A stretch of DNA of 64,000 nt from assembly GCA_963978905.1 (NCBI GenBank), contig OZ022258.1, positions 37,633,282 through 37,697,281 of the forward strand. Reading direction: 5' to 3'. Below are positions 37,101-45,162 of this stretch, in pieces; the first letter of the stretch is position 1; each line of letters begins with the position of its first letter. This DNA is from Trichostrongylus colubriformis. Its lineage: Eukaryota > Nematoda > Chromadorea > Rhabditida > Trichostrongylidae. A program made the position numbers and the translations under genes. The notes under the pieces were generated by a model. The model was not told the origin of the DNA, made no database searches, and was given only the letters and a program-made list of their open reading frames with translations.

Positions 37101-38751
37101 TCACCTGATTGCAATCCGCCGCGCGCGGATGGACGTGGCCATCGCGTGACCCAGTGACCTCACTGATCGAGTGTCCTAACCTTCTTCCCTCTAACAGGTC
37201 TAGTCCAAACAGCACCATTTCTCCGAAACCGTCCCAGTGCACGTCAGTACACCGTAGATAACGGCGAGAGTACCAAATAGGGGTTTATAAGTATATGTAG
37301 GAGTTACTATCACAACGATAACATGATCTTACACTAATGCTCCAACATCCAACAGTTTCTTCCTACTCAGAATGGTTGCCTTGCTCTATCATTCGTTAAT
37401 CACATTTGCTCACTTACTGGCAGGACCACAGACCGACATACAGGCCGGCAACAGGCACACAAAATGAGCAGCCACATAAATAGAGGAATCCTGAAGAACC
37501 GCACTTATGAAAATTGTTACAAGTATGGTGAGTTATGAGCAAAAGCTCCGATGCTGGACGGGAATTGAACCCGCGCTCCATGCTTTGTGTGCCTGTCTGT
37601 CAGAGCATGGAGTGCGAGTTTGAGTCCCGTCGGAGACCGAAGGTTTTGCCCATAACTCAGCAAACTTGTAACAAGTTTCGCATCGCGGCTGCGGTGAATC
37701 AGCAGCTATCAAAAATCAAAAACATCAAAATCAGCATACACTTATAAAAGTTGTAGATGGCGATATATGGAAGCGTTTTGATTTTTAGTCGCTGATCGCT
37801 GTGAGGACACCTGAAATCATGCCCTTCATCCTCTTCATCGCTCCTCCTTCTCTGCAAACGCTGCGCAGGCAAAAAGAATGTGCAGGACAATTCAACGTGA
37901 AAGATGAAGATCTGAAGAGTATTTTATGTCAAGGAAAAAATATAGAACAGGTGAGGTACTTTTTTGAAAATTTCCACGAGTCTAATAATCGAGGTTGTAA
38001 CGGCATTACATAACGTAATCACTACATTCCCTATTTCGTATTCCAAATCTGCGCAACGTGTCCATTCTTGGAGCCAAAAGTTTCAAAATAGACATTCTAT
38101 GATTACTTCTCCCCTGTTTTTAGGGATTTTTTTACTACTACTACTTTTGGTAGTAACTTGCGTTGATCGCAAGTATTGGGCACAATCAGTTTTTATTCGG
38201 ATTGAGCTCAATGCTATATCCGTATTAGTTGATTTGAAGCTAGCATAGTGGCAAGAGATCGGTTTACGATACACCATCCCAATACCCTAAACTATAATCT
38301 TGAGGTGGGTCTACTTACGACAGAAAATCGCTTCGCGGCGTCGCACTCGCGGCGGACTCGACGAATCAATCGCCGTAGAGCGTGGCTGCGTCACCTCTGC
38401 ACTTCCACCCATGCAGCACTTCCTCCTCCACTCACACTGCCTCGCTTGAGGGTTGCCATGCCCTGCCACCGGCACTCGTACACGCCGCGCCGCTTGCCGT
38501 GGGCGGCCATGCGATTATTTGTCGTAAGTAGACCCACCCATAACCTTGAGCATATCTGTTTCAAAATTTGTATGTTTGTAAGAACAAAAGATATAGCCGT
38601 GCATTCTTCGTTTCATTTGCAGAAATTTGGACATTTATTCGACAGCATCATCGTGAACACAGATTTCAACAGATCGTTGGATGAGATGAGGTCCATTCTG
38701 AAACGTCTCGAGACTGAACCACAATGGGTGCCGATCCAATGGACGACGTGA
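30842..38751 (+). CDS. PALS1 (magu-2-like): PALS1/Stardust-type MAGUK polarity scaffold (main gene body, 15 exons)
   Basis: Membrane-associated guanylate kinase of the PALS1/MPP5 (fly Stardust, C. elegans MAGU-2) group, a cytoplasmic scaffold of the apical Crumbs complex. Exons: 30842-30942, 30998-31194, 32501-32661, 32723-32842, 33202-33292, 33391-33461, 34614-34733, 34815-34981, 35035-35113, 35168-35255, 35823-35975, 36311-36396, 36514-36630, 37789-37950, 38623-38751. All have GT-AG borders and joining them keeps one frame for 613 codons plus TGA. Domains in order: PALS1-like N-terminal conserved region, L27, PDZ, SH3, hook, guanylate kinase. The protein ends ..[11 protein letters not shown], like the EPQWVP end of vertebrate PALS1. 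Human PALS1 is 675 residues, so with upstream exons the length is in range. The family assignment is very secure. The exact splice at 34981/35035 and the true N-terminus are less so. Confidence 0.95.
31640..32070. mobile_element. TTAA palindromic MITE (GAATCGTCCAC family), copy 2
   Basis: Right end GAACGATTCCTTTAA and a left end TCAAAGGAATCTTCCC, with the family blocks TTGTATTTGCCTAATG and GGCTAAAATACAACACCACG. It lies in the intron between the N-terminal region and the L27 exon. The 162-codon antisense ORF here is a by-product. Confidence 0.82.
32501..32661 (+). CDS. PALS1 (magu-2-like): L27 domain exon
   Basis: Encodes about 53 residues with the helical L27 pattern, including [19 protein letters not shown] and [17 protein letters not shown]27 domains pair MAGUKs with partners such as PATJ and LIN-7. 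The exon sits directly before the PDZ-starting exon, so by position it corresponds to the C-terminal L27 of PALS1. Only one L27 unit is visible, whereas PALS1 has two. The first base of codon 1 comes from the previous exon (C+CG, Pro). Confidence 0.85.
32723..32842 (+). CDS. PALS1 (magu-2-like): Exon for the L27-PDZ linker and first PDZ strand
   Basis: Encodes a Thr/Asn-rich linker and then [14 protein letters not shown], aligned with the VKIVRIEKARDIPL start of the PALS1 PDZ. Phase 0 at both ends, 61 bases after the L27 exon. Confidence 0.93.
33202..33292 (+). CDS. PALS1 (magu-2-like): PDZ domain exon 2
   Basis: Starts with GATVRN, the PALS1-type carboxylate-binding loop, and continues [18 protein letters not shown] as in PALS1. 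One base (G) is left over and completes a Gly codon in the next exon. Confidence 0.95.
33391..33461 (+). CDS. PALS1 (magu-2-like): PDZ domain exon 3
   Basis: Encodes [20 protein letters not shown], nearly identical to the [20 protein letters not shown] of PALS1, through the alpha-B helix. A 1.15-kb intron carrying a palindromic MITE follows. Confidence 0.96.
33585..34017. mobile_element. TTAA palindromic MITE (GAATCGTCCAC family), copy 3, near-perfect
   Basis: Both ends are TTAAAGGAATCGTCCACGGA or its complement, with TTAA at each edge. Arms of about 190 bases differ at only a few positions by eye, loop about 55-70 bases. It lies in the intron that splits the PDZ domain. The low divergence suggests recent insertion or correction between arms. 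Confidence 0.93.
34614..34733 (+). CDS. PALS1 (magu-2-like): Exon for the last PDZ strand and SH3 start
   Basis: [14 protein letters not shown] closes the PDZ fold. After a Lys/Ser-rich linker, [10 protein letters not shown] begins the SH3 domain with the typical ALFDYDP motif. Phase 0 at both ends. Confidence 0.96.
34815..34981 (+). CDS. PALS1 (magu-2-like): SH3 domain exon
   Basis: Encodes [20 protein letters not shown], then [13 protein letters not shown] and LAGLIPS. This is the MAGUK-type SH3 with the PCKELxLxFxxGDILHV core and the WWQAYREGD strand of PALS1. The donor leaves CA. Confidence 0.96.
35035..35255 (+). CDS. PALS1 (magu-2-like): Two exons for the SH3-GK hook region
   Basis: Exons 35035-35113 and 35168-35255 encode a basic, charged linker ([20 protein letters not shown], then a segment with [14 protein letters not shown]) at the position of the PALS1 hook. 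The first acceptor is chosen at 35033-35034 because the stronger-looking AG at 35020-35021 would bring a stop codon with the phase left by the previous donor. The second exon leaves one base (G). Confidence 0.85.
35256..35822. other. Intron of the PALS1-like gene
   Basis: Separates the hook and GK exons. A TTTTTTTCAATAAAATCAAT run at about 35.57 kb is the only notable feature. Confidence 0.6.
35823..35975 (+). CDS. PALS1 (magu-2-like): Guanylate kinase domain, first exon
   Basis: Encodes [20 protein letters not shown], then [18 protein letters not shown]. The nucleotide-binding P-loop is degenerate: after GPEGVG there is Cys where active guanylate kinases have Lys, as expected of a MAGUK pseudokinase used for protein binding. 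The donor leaves T, completing Tyr with the next exon. An ORF runs on past the donor but loses similarity. Confidence 0.96.
36311..36396 (+). CDS. PALS1 (magu-2-like): Guanylate kinase domain, second exon
   Basis: Reads (Y)[20 protein letters not shown], the TTRxxRxxExxGxxYHF motif of guanylate kinase domains, in a frame opened by a TTCAG acceptor and closed at AAG|GTACTG. The exon is short and hidden in other frames. It was identified by the phase left from 35,975 and the family motif. Confidence 0.94.
36514..36630 (+). CDS. PALS1 (magu-2-like): Guanylate kinase domain, third exon
   Basis: Encodes [20 protein letters not shown], the GKFIExGExxxxLYGT motif, and ends with a strand TCVLTLKAE. 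Thirty-nine codons, phase 0 at both ends. Confidence 0.97.
36631..37504. other. Intron of the PALS1-like gene
   Basis: GC-richer stretch around 36.95-37.25 kb without recognised repeat or exon, then the family 2 SINE fragment. Confidence 0.5.
37505..37740. mobile_element. tRNA-derived SINE, family 2, palindromic fragment pair
   Basis: Opposed pieces with GAGTTATGAGCAAAAGCTCC (left) and GGTTTTGCCCATAACTCAG (right) around two tRNA-like B-box segments (GGGAATTGAACCCGC and TTTGAGTCCCGT). The right side continues into a tail with AGCAGCTATCAAAAATCAA. It sits 48 bases before the fourth GK exon. Confidence 0.72.
37789..37950 (+). CDS. PALS1 (magu-2-like): Guanylate kinase domain, fourth exon
   Basis: Encodes [20 protein letters not shown] followed by a helical segment ending GKNIEQ, matching the PALS1 SLKTLR..PYIIFIAPPS segment and the following helix. 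Phase 0 at both ends. Confidence 0.96.
38304..38541. mobile_element. GC-rich MITE, GTCTACTTACGACA type, copy 1
   Basis: Terminal repeats GGTGGGTCTACTTACGACA and TGTCGTAAGTAGACCCACC enclose a GC-rich interior. The flanks ATAATCTTGAG and ATAACCTTGAG are near-identical direct repeats of about 11 bases, a duplication length typical of Mutator-like elements. It lies in the last intron of the PALS1-like gene, 80 bases before the final exon. Confidence 0.85.
38623..38751 (+). CDS. PALS1 (magu-2-like): Terminal exon of the PALS1-like gene
   Basis: Encodes the end of the GK domain: [20 protein letters not shown] then [17 protein letters not shown] and TGA. Similar to the FDTAIVNSDLDKA and KLDTEPQWVP segments of PALS1. 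Confidence 0.97.
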   Translation, partial: KFGHLFDSIIVNTDFNRSLDEMRSILKRLETEPQWVPIQWTT

Positions 38752-39176
38752 TAGTTGCGCACTTGTTTGTCTCAATGAATTCGCTCCTTCCTCTTCTATA
38801 CGGGCTAGATTTTTGCTTTGCTTTCGCGTTATTGCTAACGGTACTCACACATTGCATGTGATATGAGTTTTTTCTCAAAGACCTTATGTTATACGACAGC
38901 TTTTGTACAATTTCTCGTTGGTTTTCGCTTCTCATTTCCTAGTCGGAATGATCCCATGTTGTTGAAGGGTACACGATGTGATTACGAAATTTCATATTTT
39001 CTGTGATCATACTAGTTGTCAAAGTGAAAATCATGGAAATCTCTGTATTCATCCAGGGTGCGCCATGAACACTGAAGCGCAAATGAAGTAATCAAAATCA
39101 CACTGTAGTACATTCAGTTGTGACAGAAAACAGACAAAAGAATAAGGCGAGCTAGCGGGCAACACATGAAGAAAGA

Positions 39177-39182
39177 AATAAA
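39177..39182 (+). terminator. Candidate polyadenylation signal for the PALS1-like gene
   Basis: AATAAA lies about 430 bases after the stop codon and just before the first 1.3-kb TIR element. It is the first exact hexamer noticed downstream. Assignment is by position only. Confidence 0.3.
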
Positions 39183-39267
39183 GTTTCCAGCCTAATCGGT
39201 GATTATGTCGTAGACAGGGGGTGCAATAGTTTTTGATGTCATAAGCTAGACTAACAAATGGGACCAA

Positions 39268-40593
39268 TGATGGGGAAGGCTTAACAGGTCATGGTGAGCT
39301 TTTTCAATACGGTTTCTTGCATTTTAAAGGGTCACATACTCCAAGCAAAAAACCGATCTCGAATCCGGCTAAATGGTTTTGGGGCCCAGAAAACGAGTGC
39401 TAAATGTTGCCTAGAAGGGAACAATTTTGACCAGTTTGCTGCAACGCTTTCCAGCTGCGGCGTTCAGTATAAGCATATCAGAAGACTGTCTTCAAACCTA
39501 CGCCAAAGCCACTGCGAGCTAGGTTAAAAATGTTGAATTACTGATGGTAACTGCTAAACGAAACAAAGAAAACTCATAGGGGATGCACAGATGAGCGTGC
39601 TTGCAGAGGTCGGATGACCAAATGGATACTGGGATGGACTAGAACAGTGGAGCGGGGCTTGAGGTTTAACTCTTCTCGACGTCTATGCTTTTGCAATTTC
39701 TTGATTTTCTTTGTTCAGCGCTTAACAATTTACGCACATGCAAACTGACTGCGATTTCCGTTGCAGGTGCACCGAAGTGACCTCACCTACAAGCTTCCAG
39801 TGGTTAACTAATAGGACCCTTCGGCGCCCCTAGCACGCGTGTCGGGCGTTTCCGTGCGAAACTAGTGTGATATCCGTGCTCAGGAGACCCAGTTACCCCT
39901 AGATAATGACCCAAATTGGGATTTTGACCCAAACTCGAGACAGTGGGATGGACATGGGCACATAGTTACTGCTCTGCTCGTGCAAACGAACGACTAGCAG
40001 CCTTGATTAAATTCAATGGAGCATGTGCAGAATCAATGCATTTCAAGTGAACTGCACCTAGCAACACCACGCGATGGCAAAAGATAGCAAATATTTCCTT
40101 ATGTCGGCCCCCGACCTCCTTTCGTTAAGTGTTCTTTACTATGGCAGTAGTACTAGTGGTCGACCACTTTTTCAAGTTTGGGTCCAAATCACGATTAGGC
40201 TGAAGGCTTGTTCACTAGGGTAGTTGACCCCCTGAGCGTGAATATCACACGTGCTTTGCGTGACAACGCCTAGTTTCCTTGTTATGAGCGATTCCAGGTC
40301 CAAACCAATCATTCGCTTAGTACGCAAAAATACCGGAGATAGCGGTTCACTGGTAGAATAAAAATTAATTTTGCACACATTTTGCACGTGCGGTCATACA
40401 TGAGCACAAATGAATGAAAACAGGAAAAATGCGAAAATTTGTCTTCCGCGGGGATCGAACCATCAACTATTTTTTGGGCCCCCAAAACCATTTAGCCGAA
40501 TTTGGGACCGGTTTTGCTCCATTTTTGTGACCCTATAAAATGCAGAAAACCGTTTTGAAAAGCTAACCATGACCTGAAGGGCCTTCCTTGTAG
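39268..40593 (+). mobile_element. 1.3-kb non-autonomous TIR element, copy A
   Basis: Ends are inverted: AACAGGTCATGGTGAGCTTT near 39,283 and AAGCTAACCATGACCTGAAG near 40,570. Matching inner blocks (CATTTTAAAGGGTCAC and GTGACCCTATAAAATG) extend the terminal repeats to roughly 100 bases. The interior is non-coding. A second copy lies reversed at 46.2-47.5 kb. Confidence 0.85.
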
Positions 40594-40637
40594 GAGACCA
40601 ATGTTTACGATGGAAAGCGCAAGGGGTGAGATCATAT

Positions 40638-41875
40638 GCTAACAAGGGAGGGTCATCAGGTCAGTCCGGCCTTTTGCGATGGGATGTATACCACTGTACT
40701 CGTCTTGGGATGAGAAACTCAAATCTGCCTTCCAAAGTTGCGAAACGATTCTGTGAGCAAAGTTATGAAGGGTAGTCTCCCGACATGGTCGACTCTCTCT
40801 CTCTCGCATGTTCGCATGAGTGGACGTGGAATGCTAGCACAGCAAGGTGAGTTGTGGTGTACTGGATACGATGGTTGTTTCGCAGGAGATGGGTCGCAGG
40901 TTCCGATCCTTTGTGCGACTGCTCTTTTGCTTTTTCTCCCTTCAGCTCATATGAACCCAGAAAGTGCGTATTAGTAAGTATTTGAAAGGTTTACCTCTTC
41001 ATTCAACATCAAGAGGGGACAAAATTTCACGTTTCCTGATTTATGCATTTTTTCAAGACTTTCATTTACAGAGGGCATATGGTGAATAGGAGATACAAGA
41101 ATATTTGAAAACTAGTAATTCACGAACACATGTGGTATTCCTGCACAAAGTGGGCGAAACAGTACAATCTCTCACAGTGTGCACAACGAATAAAGAAAAA
41201 ATTTCCACACACACTGCAGTCGGAGCCCTCAACCACTTCAGATGGGAAACAATATTGAAGAGGTGTTTCATATTCGCCAGGGTGTGCACTAAAATATCCC
41301 GCCGCATACCAGGAATAAGATAAGAGATATGAGAGAAACTACTGTTTTTCTCTGCTAGACAACTACGTCACCTTATACTACATACTTATCTGTACAACTG
41401 TACGCTCTGTTCAAGTCTACAGGATATAACGTACCACATGCCCTCTATAAATGAAAGTCTTGAAAAAATGCATAAATCAGGAAACGTGAAATTTTGTCCA
41501 CCCTTATGTTGAATGAAGAGGTAAACCTTTCAAATACTTACTAATACGCACTTTCTGGGTTCATATGAGCTGAAGGGAGAAAAAGCAAAAGAGCAATCGC
41601 ACAAAGGATCCGAACCTGCGACCCATCTCCTGTGAAACAACCATCGTATCCAGTACACCACAACTTACCTTGCTGTGCTAGCATTCCACGTCCACTCATG
41701 CGAACATGCGAGAGAGAGAGTCGACCATGTCGGGAGACTACCCTTCATAACTTTGCTCACAGAATCGTTTCGCAAATTTGGAAGGCAGATTTGACTTTCT
41801 CGTCCCAAGACGAGTACAGTGGTATACATCCCATCGCAAAAGGCCGGACTGACCTGATGACCCTCCCTTGTAAGC
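40638..41875. mobile_element. 1.24-kb hairpin element with related ends
   Basis: Arms of about 440 bases (40,638-41,077 and 41,438-41,875) are near-perfect inverted copies, starting GCTAACAAGGGAGGGTCATC. The loop is about 360 bases. The end sequence resembles that of the 1.3-kb elements (ACAAGGAAGGCCCATCAGGT), suggesting one transposase recognises both. ORFs in the arms mirror each other and are not genes. Confidence 0.9.
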
Positions 41876-42649
41876 AGTGTGTTTGCACTAGTAGGCACTC
41901 TTTGCCAATCACAAAGCGTCTGGGGTCACTCAACGTGGCTTCGGTAGAGTTTGTTATGTGCTGCATCCGCATATAACCGCACCACATCACAGACCCACGT
42001 AGGAGCTGTCAATACGTCAGTGATCTGGCGTGAGTGAAAACACGGTGATGGCGAGAATCATAGGATGATACTAGCTCTATGTTTAGGCACCTATGGAAGC
42101 CTGCTGTGCAGCCGTGAACTAAAAGTAGCCTTTAAGTCATCGTTGATTGCAGCTGAAGAATTGTGAGGTCGGACAAAACTCTCACATTTTGCTCATTGTC
42201 TATCTGTTCGTGATTTTTCAGCGGTATCGTCCGTAATTTCTTAAAATTTCATCAGTTACCATCCTGTAGAGAAAAACTGCTCTTTCTTCTTGCTGGAAGA
42301 CTCCAGGAAGGTTTTCTAAAAAGGACCTAGCCGTACCACAAAAAATCACCATTTCTGGAGAAGAGGACCGGATTTGGGAATACGAAACAGTTGGAGGGTA
42401 ATTGCACCTTGAAAATTCACATTTAGTGAGACGTTCCAAAGATACACCTTCTGGATAGCTGACCGACGCAAAAAGAGAAGCAGGCCAATCCCAGAAGCTC
42501 AGCTGTAGTTTAAGCAAAAAGACTATGAATCGCTAAGGTGCTGGGATGAAGTGGCTGCCCCTAAGAGCAGCAACATAATGACGGCTAATAAATCCTAACG
42601 AGCTGAGGCCTGCCTTTGGAGCCATGTGGCTTTTGTCTTCAGCTCACTA

Positions 42650-42905
42650 GGAGGGGTAGGGGCCACGAGGTCGAATTTCCGCGCGGCCGCGTGGCCGCGC
42701 GCGACGAGCGGCGCGGCGGGTGCGAGCCCCAGTGGCAGGGCACGGCAGCCTTCAAGCGAGGCAGTGTGACATGAGTGGAAGCGCAGACGTGACGCAGTCA
42801 CGCTCGGCCTTCTCCCAAGGGCAATCGATACGGCGAGTCGTACTGGTGTCGCCGCGTGTGCACCGCCGCAAAGCTGAAATTCGGCCACGTGCCCTCTACC
42901 CACCA
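42650..42905. mobile_element. GC-rich MITE, GTCTACTTACGACA type, diverged copy 2
   Basis: Shares GCGCGACGAGCGGC, GGCAGGGCA and TTCAAGCGAGGCAGTGTG blocks with the copy at 58.8 kb. The terminal repeats have decayed (GGGGTAGGGGCC and CCCTCTACCC). It explains the GC-rich ORFs on both strands here. Confidence 0.72.
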
Positions 42906-43284
42906 GGAGGCAGCCGTTTTCGTGAGAGATTCGAATACAGTATGTAACCTAGATTCCATACGGTAATGCAGAGGTCGTCACTCAACGGGTACACAAGAAC
43001 GGGCTACTCTGATAATATTCAGAGCCCTGTCTCATTCTGGAAAGATTTGGCCACTCCTTGATTGTCTACCGTTGGGTTATCCACTACAAATTCCTCGGAT
43101 CATTTCTATAGAAAATCTGATCATTTTTCACTATGGCGCTAAACCCACATCGAAACATCAGACGAAACAGTGCAACAAAAGATGCAGACGCGCTAGTCGT
43201 AATAGGTAAACTCTGAATGTATCATCCAAGACGAACTACCACTTTTTTCTGCTCTCTGAAATGGCTCTTTGGAATGGTTGGTTT

Positions 43285-43530
43285 GCTCCCTAAATTATAA
43301 CATTCGGTGATTCATACCATGTAAAGTACCCAGTCAGTGAGTCATCCAAACGAATTTTGACTCCTCCTAACTCGCCTGAGAACACTATTTGGCAATTTTG
43401 GTTTTCATATTTGTAATCAGCATTCGAGACTCTATCGATCCACCTAGGTCCCATTTCAAACTTCCACGGCAAGTTACCCTTTGGTCAGGCGAGATATCGT
43501 TCCAGGAAGTGAAGAATATCAAAGTCGCCT
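43285..43530 (+). repeat. Interspersed repeat family R4, copy 1
   Basis: Contains TTTTGGTTTTCATATTTGTA, ATCGATCCACCTAGGTCCCA and a following 'TTTCAAACTTCCA' segment. Related sequence occurs at 60.08-60.28 kb and, partly, at 59.64-59.87 kb. No structure identified. Confidence 0.6.
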
Positions 43531-44400
43531 TTCGATACTTTTTCAAACTCCAGGAGAAGGAATACTGGGATGTGAAGATTAGATTTTTCCTCTTCAATTG
43601 TTGACTGCTCATTGGTGTGCAACCGATGATTTTCGACACCTTTTCAATCATAGAAGAACAAATATTCGGATGGGAGGATTTGAACTTAAAATAACCAATC
43701 ACCGGCTATCGAACATAGCCACATTAAGACAGTATTCCACCTTGTACACCGAATCTCACTTCCACCTGAGACGTACCCGTTTGAAGGGACTTGCTGACTG
43801 CAGATTGCGTGGTAGTGATGGTCGCTTCCCATGTCCATCGAAGGCCTTGATTCTAAAGTACTCTTACAGTGAATATGCAATTATCGCCATGAGCAAACTG
43901 TGATAACAGAATAATAACTAATGATCTCGGAATGGCATGTATTCATTCGTCTTTCATATGTTTGCCACTGGCGCCACTTGTTGGTCTCTATGTAAGTCCT
44001 TTACGGGCGCGCGACATACTCTCTGTCCACCTGAACGAGTTTCATGTTCCCTTCACACTCGACTCTTTGGCATACCTCGATATCATGGTCCGAAAGCACA
44101 TTTAGTAGTGATGCCCATAACAAATGATCACTGTTTACGTGATATGTGCTTCGTTTATTGGTACTGCACTTTTCTCCGACTCTTTAATTCCCATCTTTTT
44201 TGATTTCCTTGAAATTAGGGCTAGATAGGATCTGGAACAACAGTTTTTAGATGACAATTTATCTCGTTTCTGATCTGAGTGATTGATAGTTTAATACCGA
44301 ATTTACTAAACTACCCACGTATTTCCACCGTATTGCAAGGAGCCGCTCAATGAGTCACAAGAGTTATCTACAGTTCAACATCATCTTTTAACATTCTCGG

Positions 44401-44650
44401 GGTGGGGTCAACTGGTCGAAATTTCGCTTCGCGGTGTCACCACTCGCGGCGCCGTCAGCACGGCATGCTGCAGTGGGTTGGAATTCCGCTCAGGGTACAG
44501 TGGGCTGGTAGCCCGAAGGACCTTCAAAGATTGCAGGTTAGAAACTTCGGAAGATCTTATATGTAGTGGTTGTTGCGGTTTCAACGGATAAAACTACACA
44601 ACTCGCACTCGGCACGGGTGGCCGCGAAAATTGACCAATCGACTCCCACC
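44401..44650. mobile_element. Diverged GC-rich MITE, GTCTACTTACGACA group
   Basis: Imperfect terminal repeats (GGTGGGGTCAACTGGTCGAA and GACCAATCGACTCCCACC) bracket a region with CTTCGCGGTGTCACCACTCG, similar to CTTCGCGGCGTCGCACTCG of the 38.3-kb copy. Confidence 0.6.
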
Positions 44651-45107
44651 CGTACTTTCGGCATTGGCAATGACATTTAACCGCTGGTTGCTCGTAGCGC
44701 AACGACTAAAAAGCTTTTATTTGTTGCTCCCAGCTGGATGCCGTCCTTGCAGGGGCTGTGAATGCTCCAAGAATTATGGATGAACAAACCAGAGCTGTGA
44801 CATGTTTATATATTACTTCTTTATTTTTCAAAGCACTAGGCTGCCAACATTTCTGAGCACGATTAAACGGTAAGAAGGGAGAGCGTGATATACCGCAATC
44901 TCCTTCAACTAATCCCAATGTGCTACTGCAAGGTGTGTAAGATCCGTCAGTGACCGATGATCTGTGTACTCCAGAGTACTGACATTGAGCAGTACCGCGA
45001 TTCATTCCATCGTTAGCACCTTTCTCTTTCCCAGCGAAGGCATGAGGGAAAGCTTGTAAAGAAGAGGTACTCGTCCATGACGTCGTTTCTGTAACAAATC
45101 TTTTCAG

Positions 45108-45162
45108 TTTTGCGCCATTTGCGGAAAACTAACCAGATTTCCTACCTGTCCTCAACCGTCAG
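45108..45162 (+). CDS. Gene 2 exon a
   Basis: After TTTTCAG, the third frame reads LRHLRKTNQISYLSSTV and leaves AG before GTGTGT. This is the only frame that stays open through the next two exons. It needs two leading bases (TT) completed by an unseen upstream exon. Confidence 0.6.

Larger units (their letters stand above)
41876..45107. other. Intergenic or 5' part of gene 2
   Basis: Apart from the listed repeats at 42.65, 43.3 and 44.4 kb, nothing recognised. Missing upstream exons of gene 2 probably lie here or earlier; none could be fixed by phase. Confidence 0.4.

Noticed and set aside
36842..37262. GC-richer stretch considered as a CpG-like promoter or exon
   Set aside because: No open frame with fitting phases and no repeat partner; position is inside the GK-coding introns.
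40790..40805. CT dinucleotide run
   Set aside because: Short microsatellite, mirrored in the other arm of the hairpin element; nothing beyond that.
40738..41976. Several ORFs of 70-114 codons on both strands
   Set aside because: They mirror each other on the arms of the 1.24-kb hairpin element.
42218..42517. 99-codon minus-strand ORF
   Set aside because: Composition is mildly protein-like, but no motif or partner exon was found; kept out for lack of support.
45108..45162. Alternative frame with a CxxC-like pattern (FCAICGKLTRFPTCPQPS)
   Set aside because: Looks like a zinc-binding knuckle, but the frame meets a stop two exons later. Only the third frame chains through.
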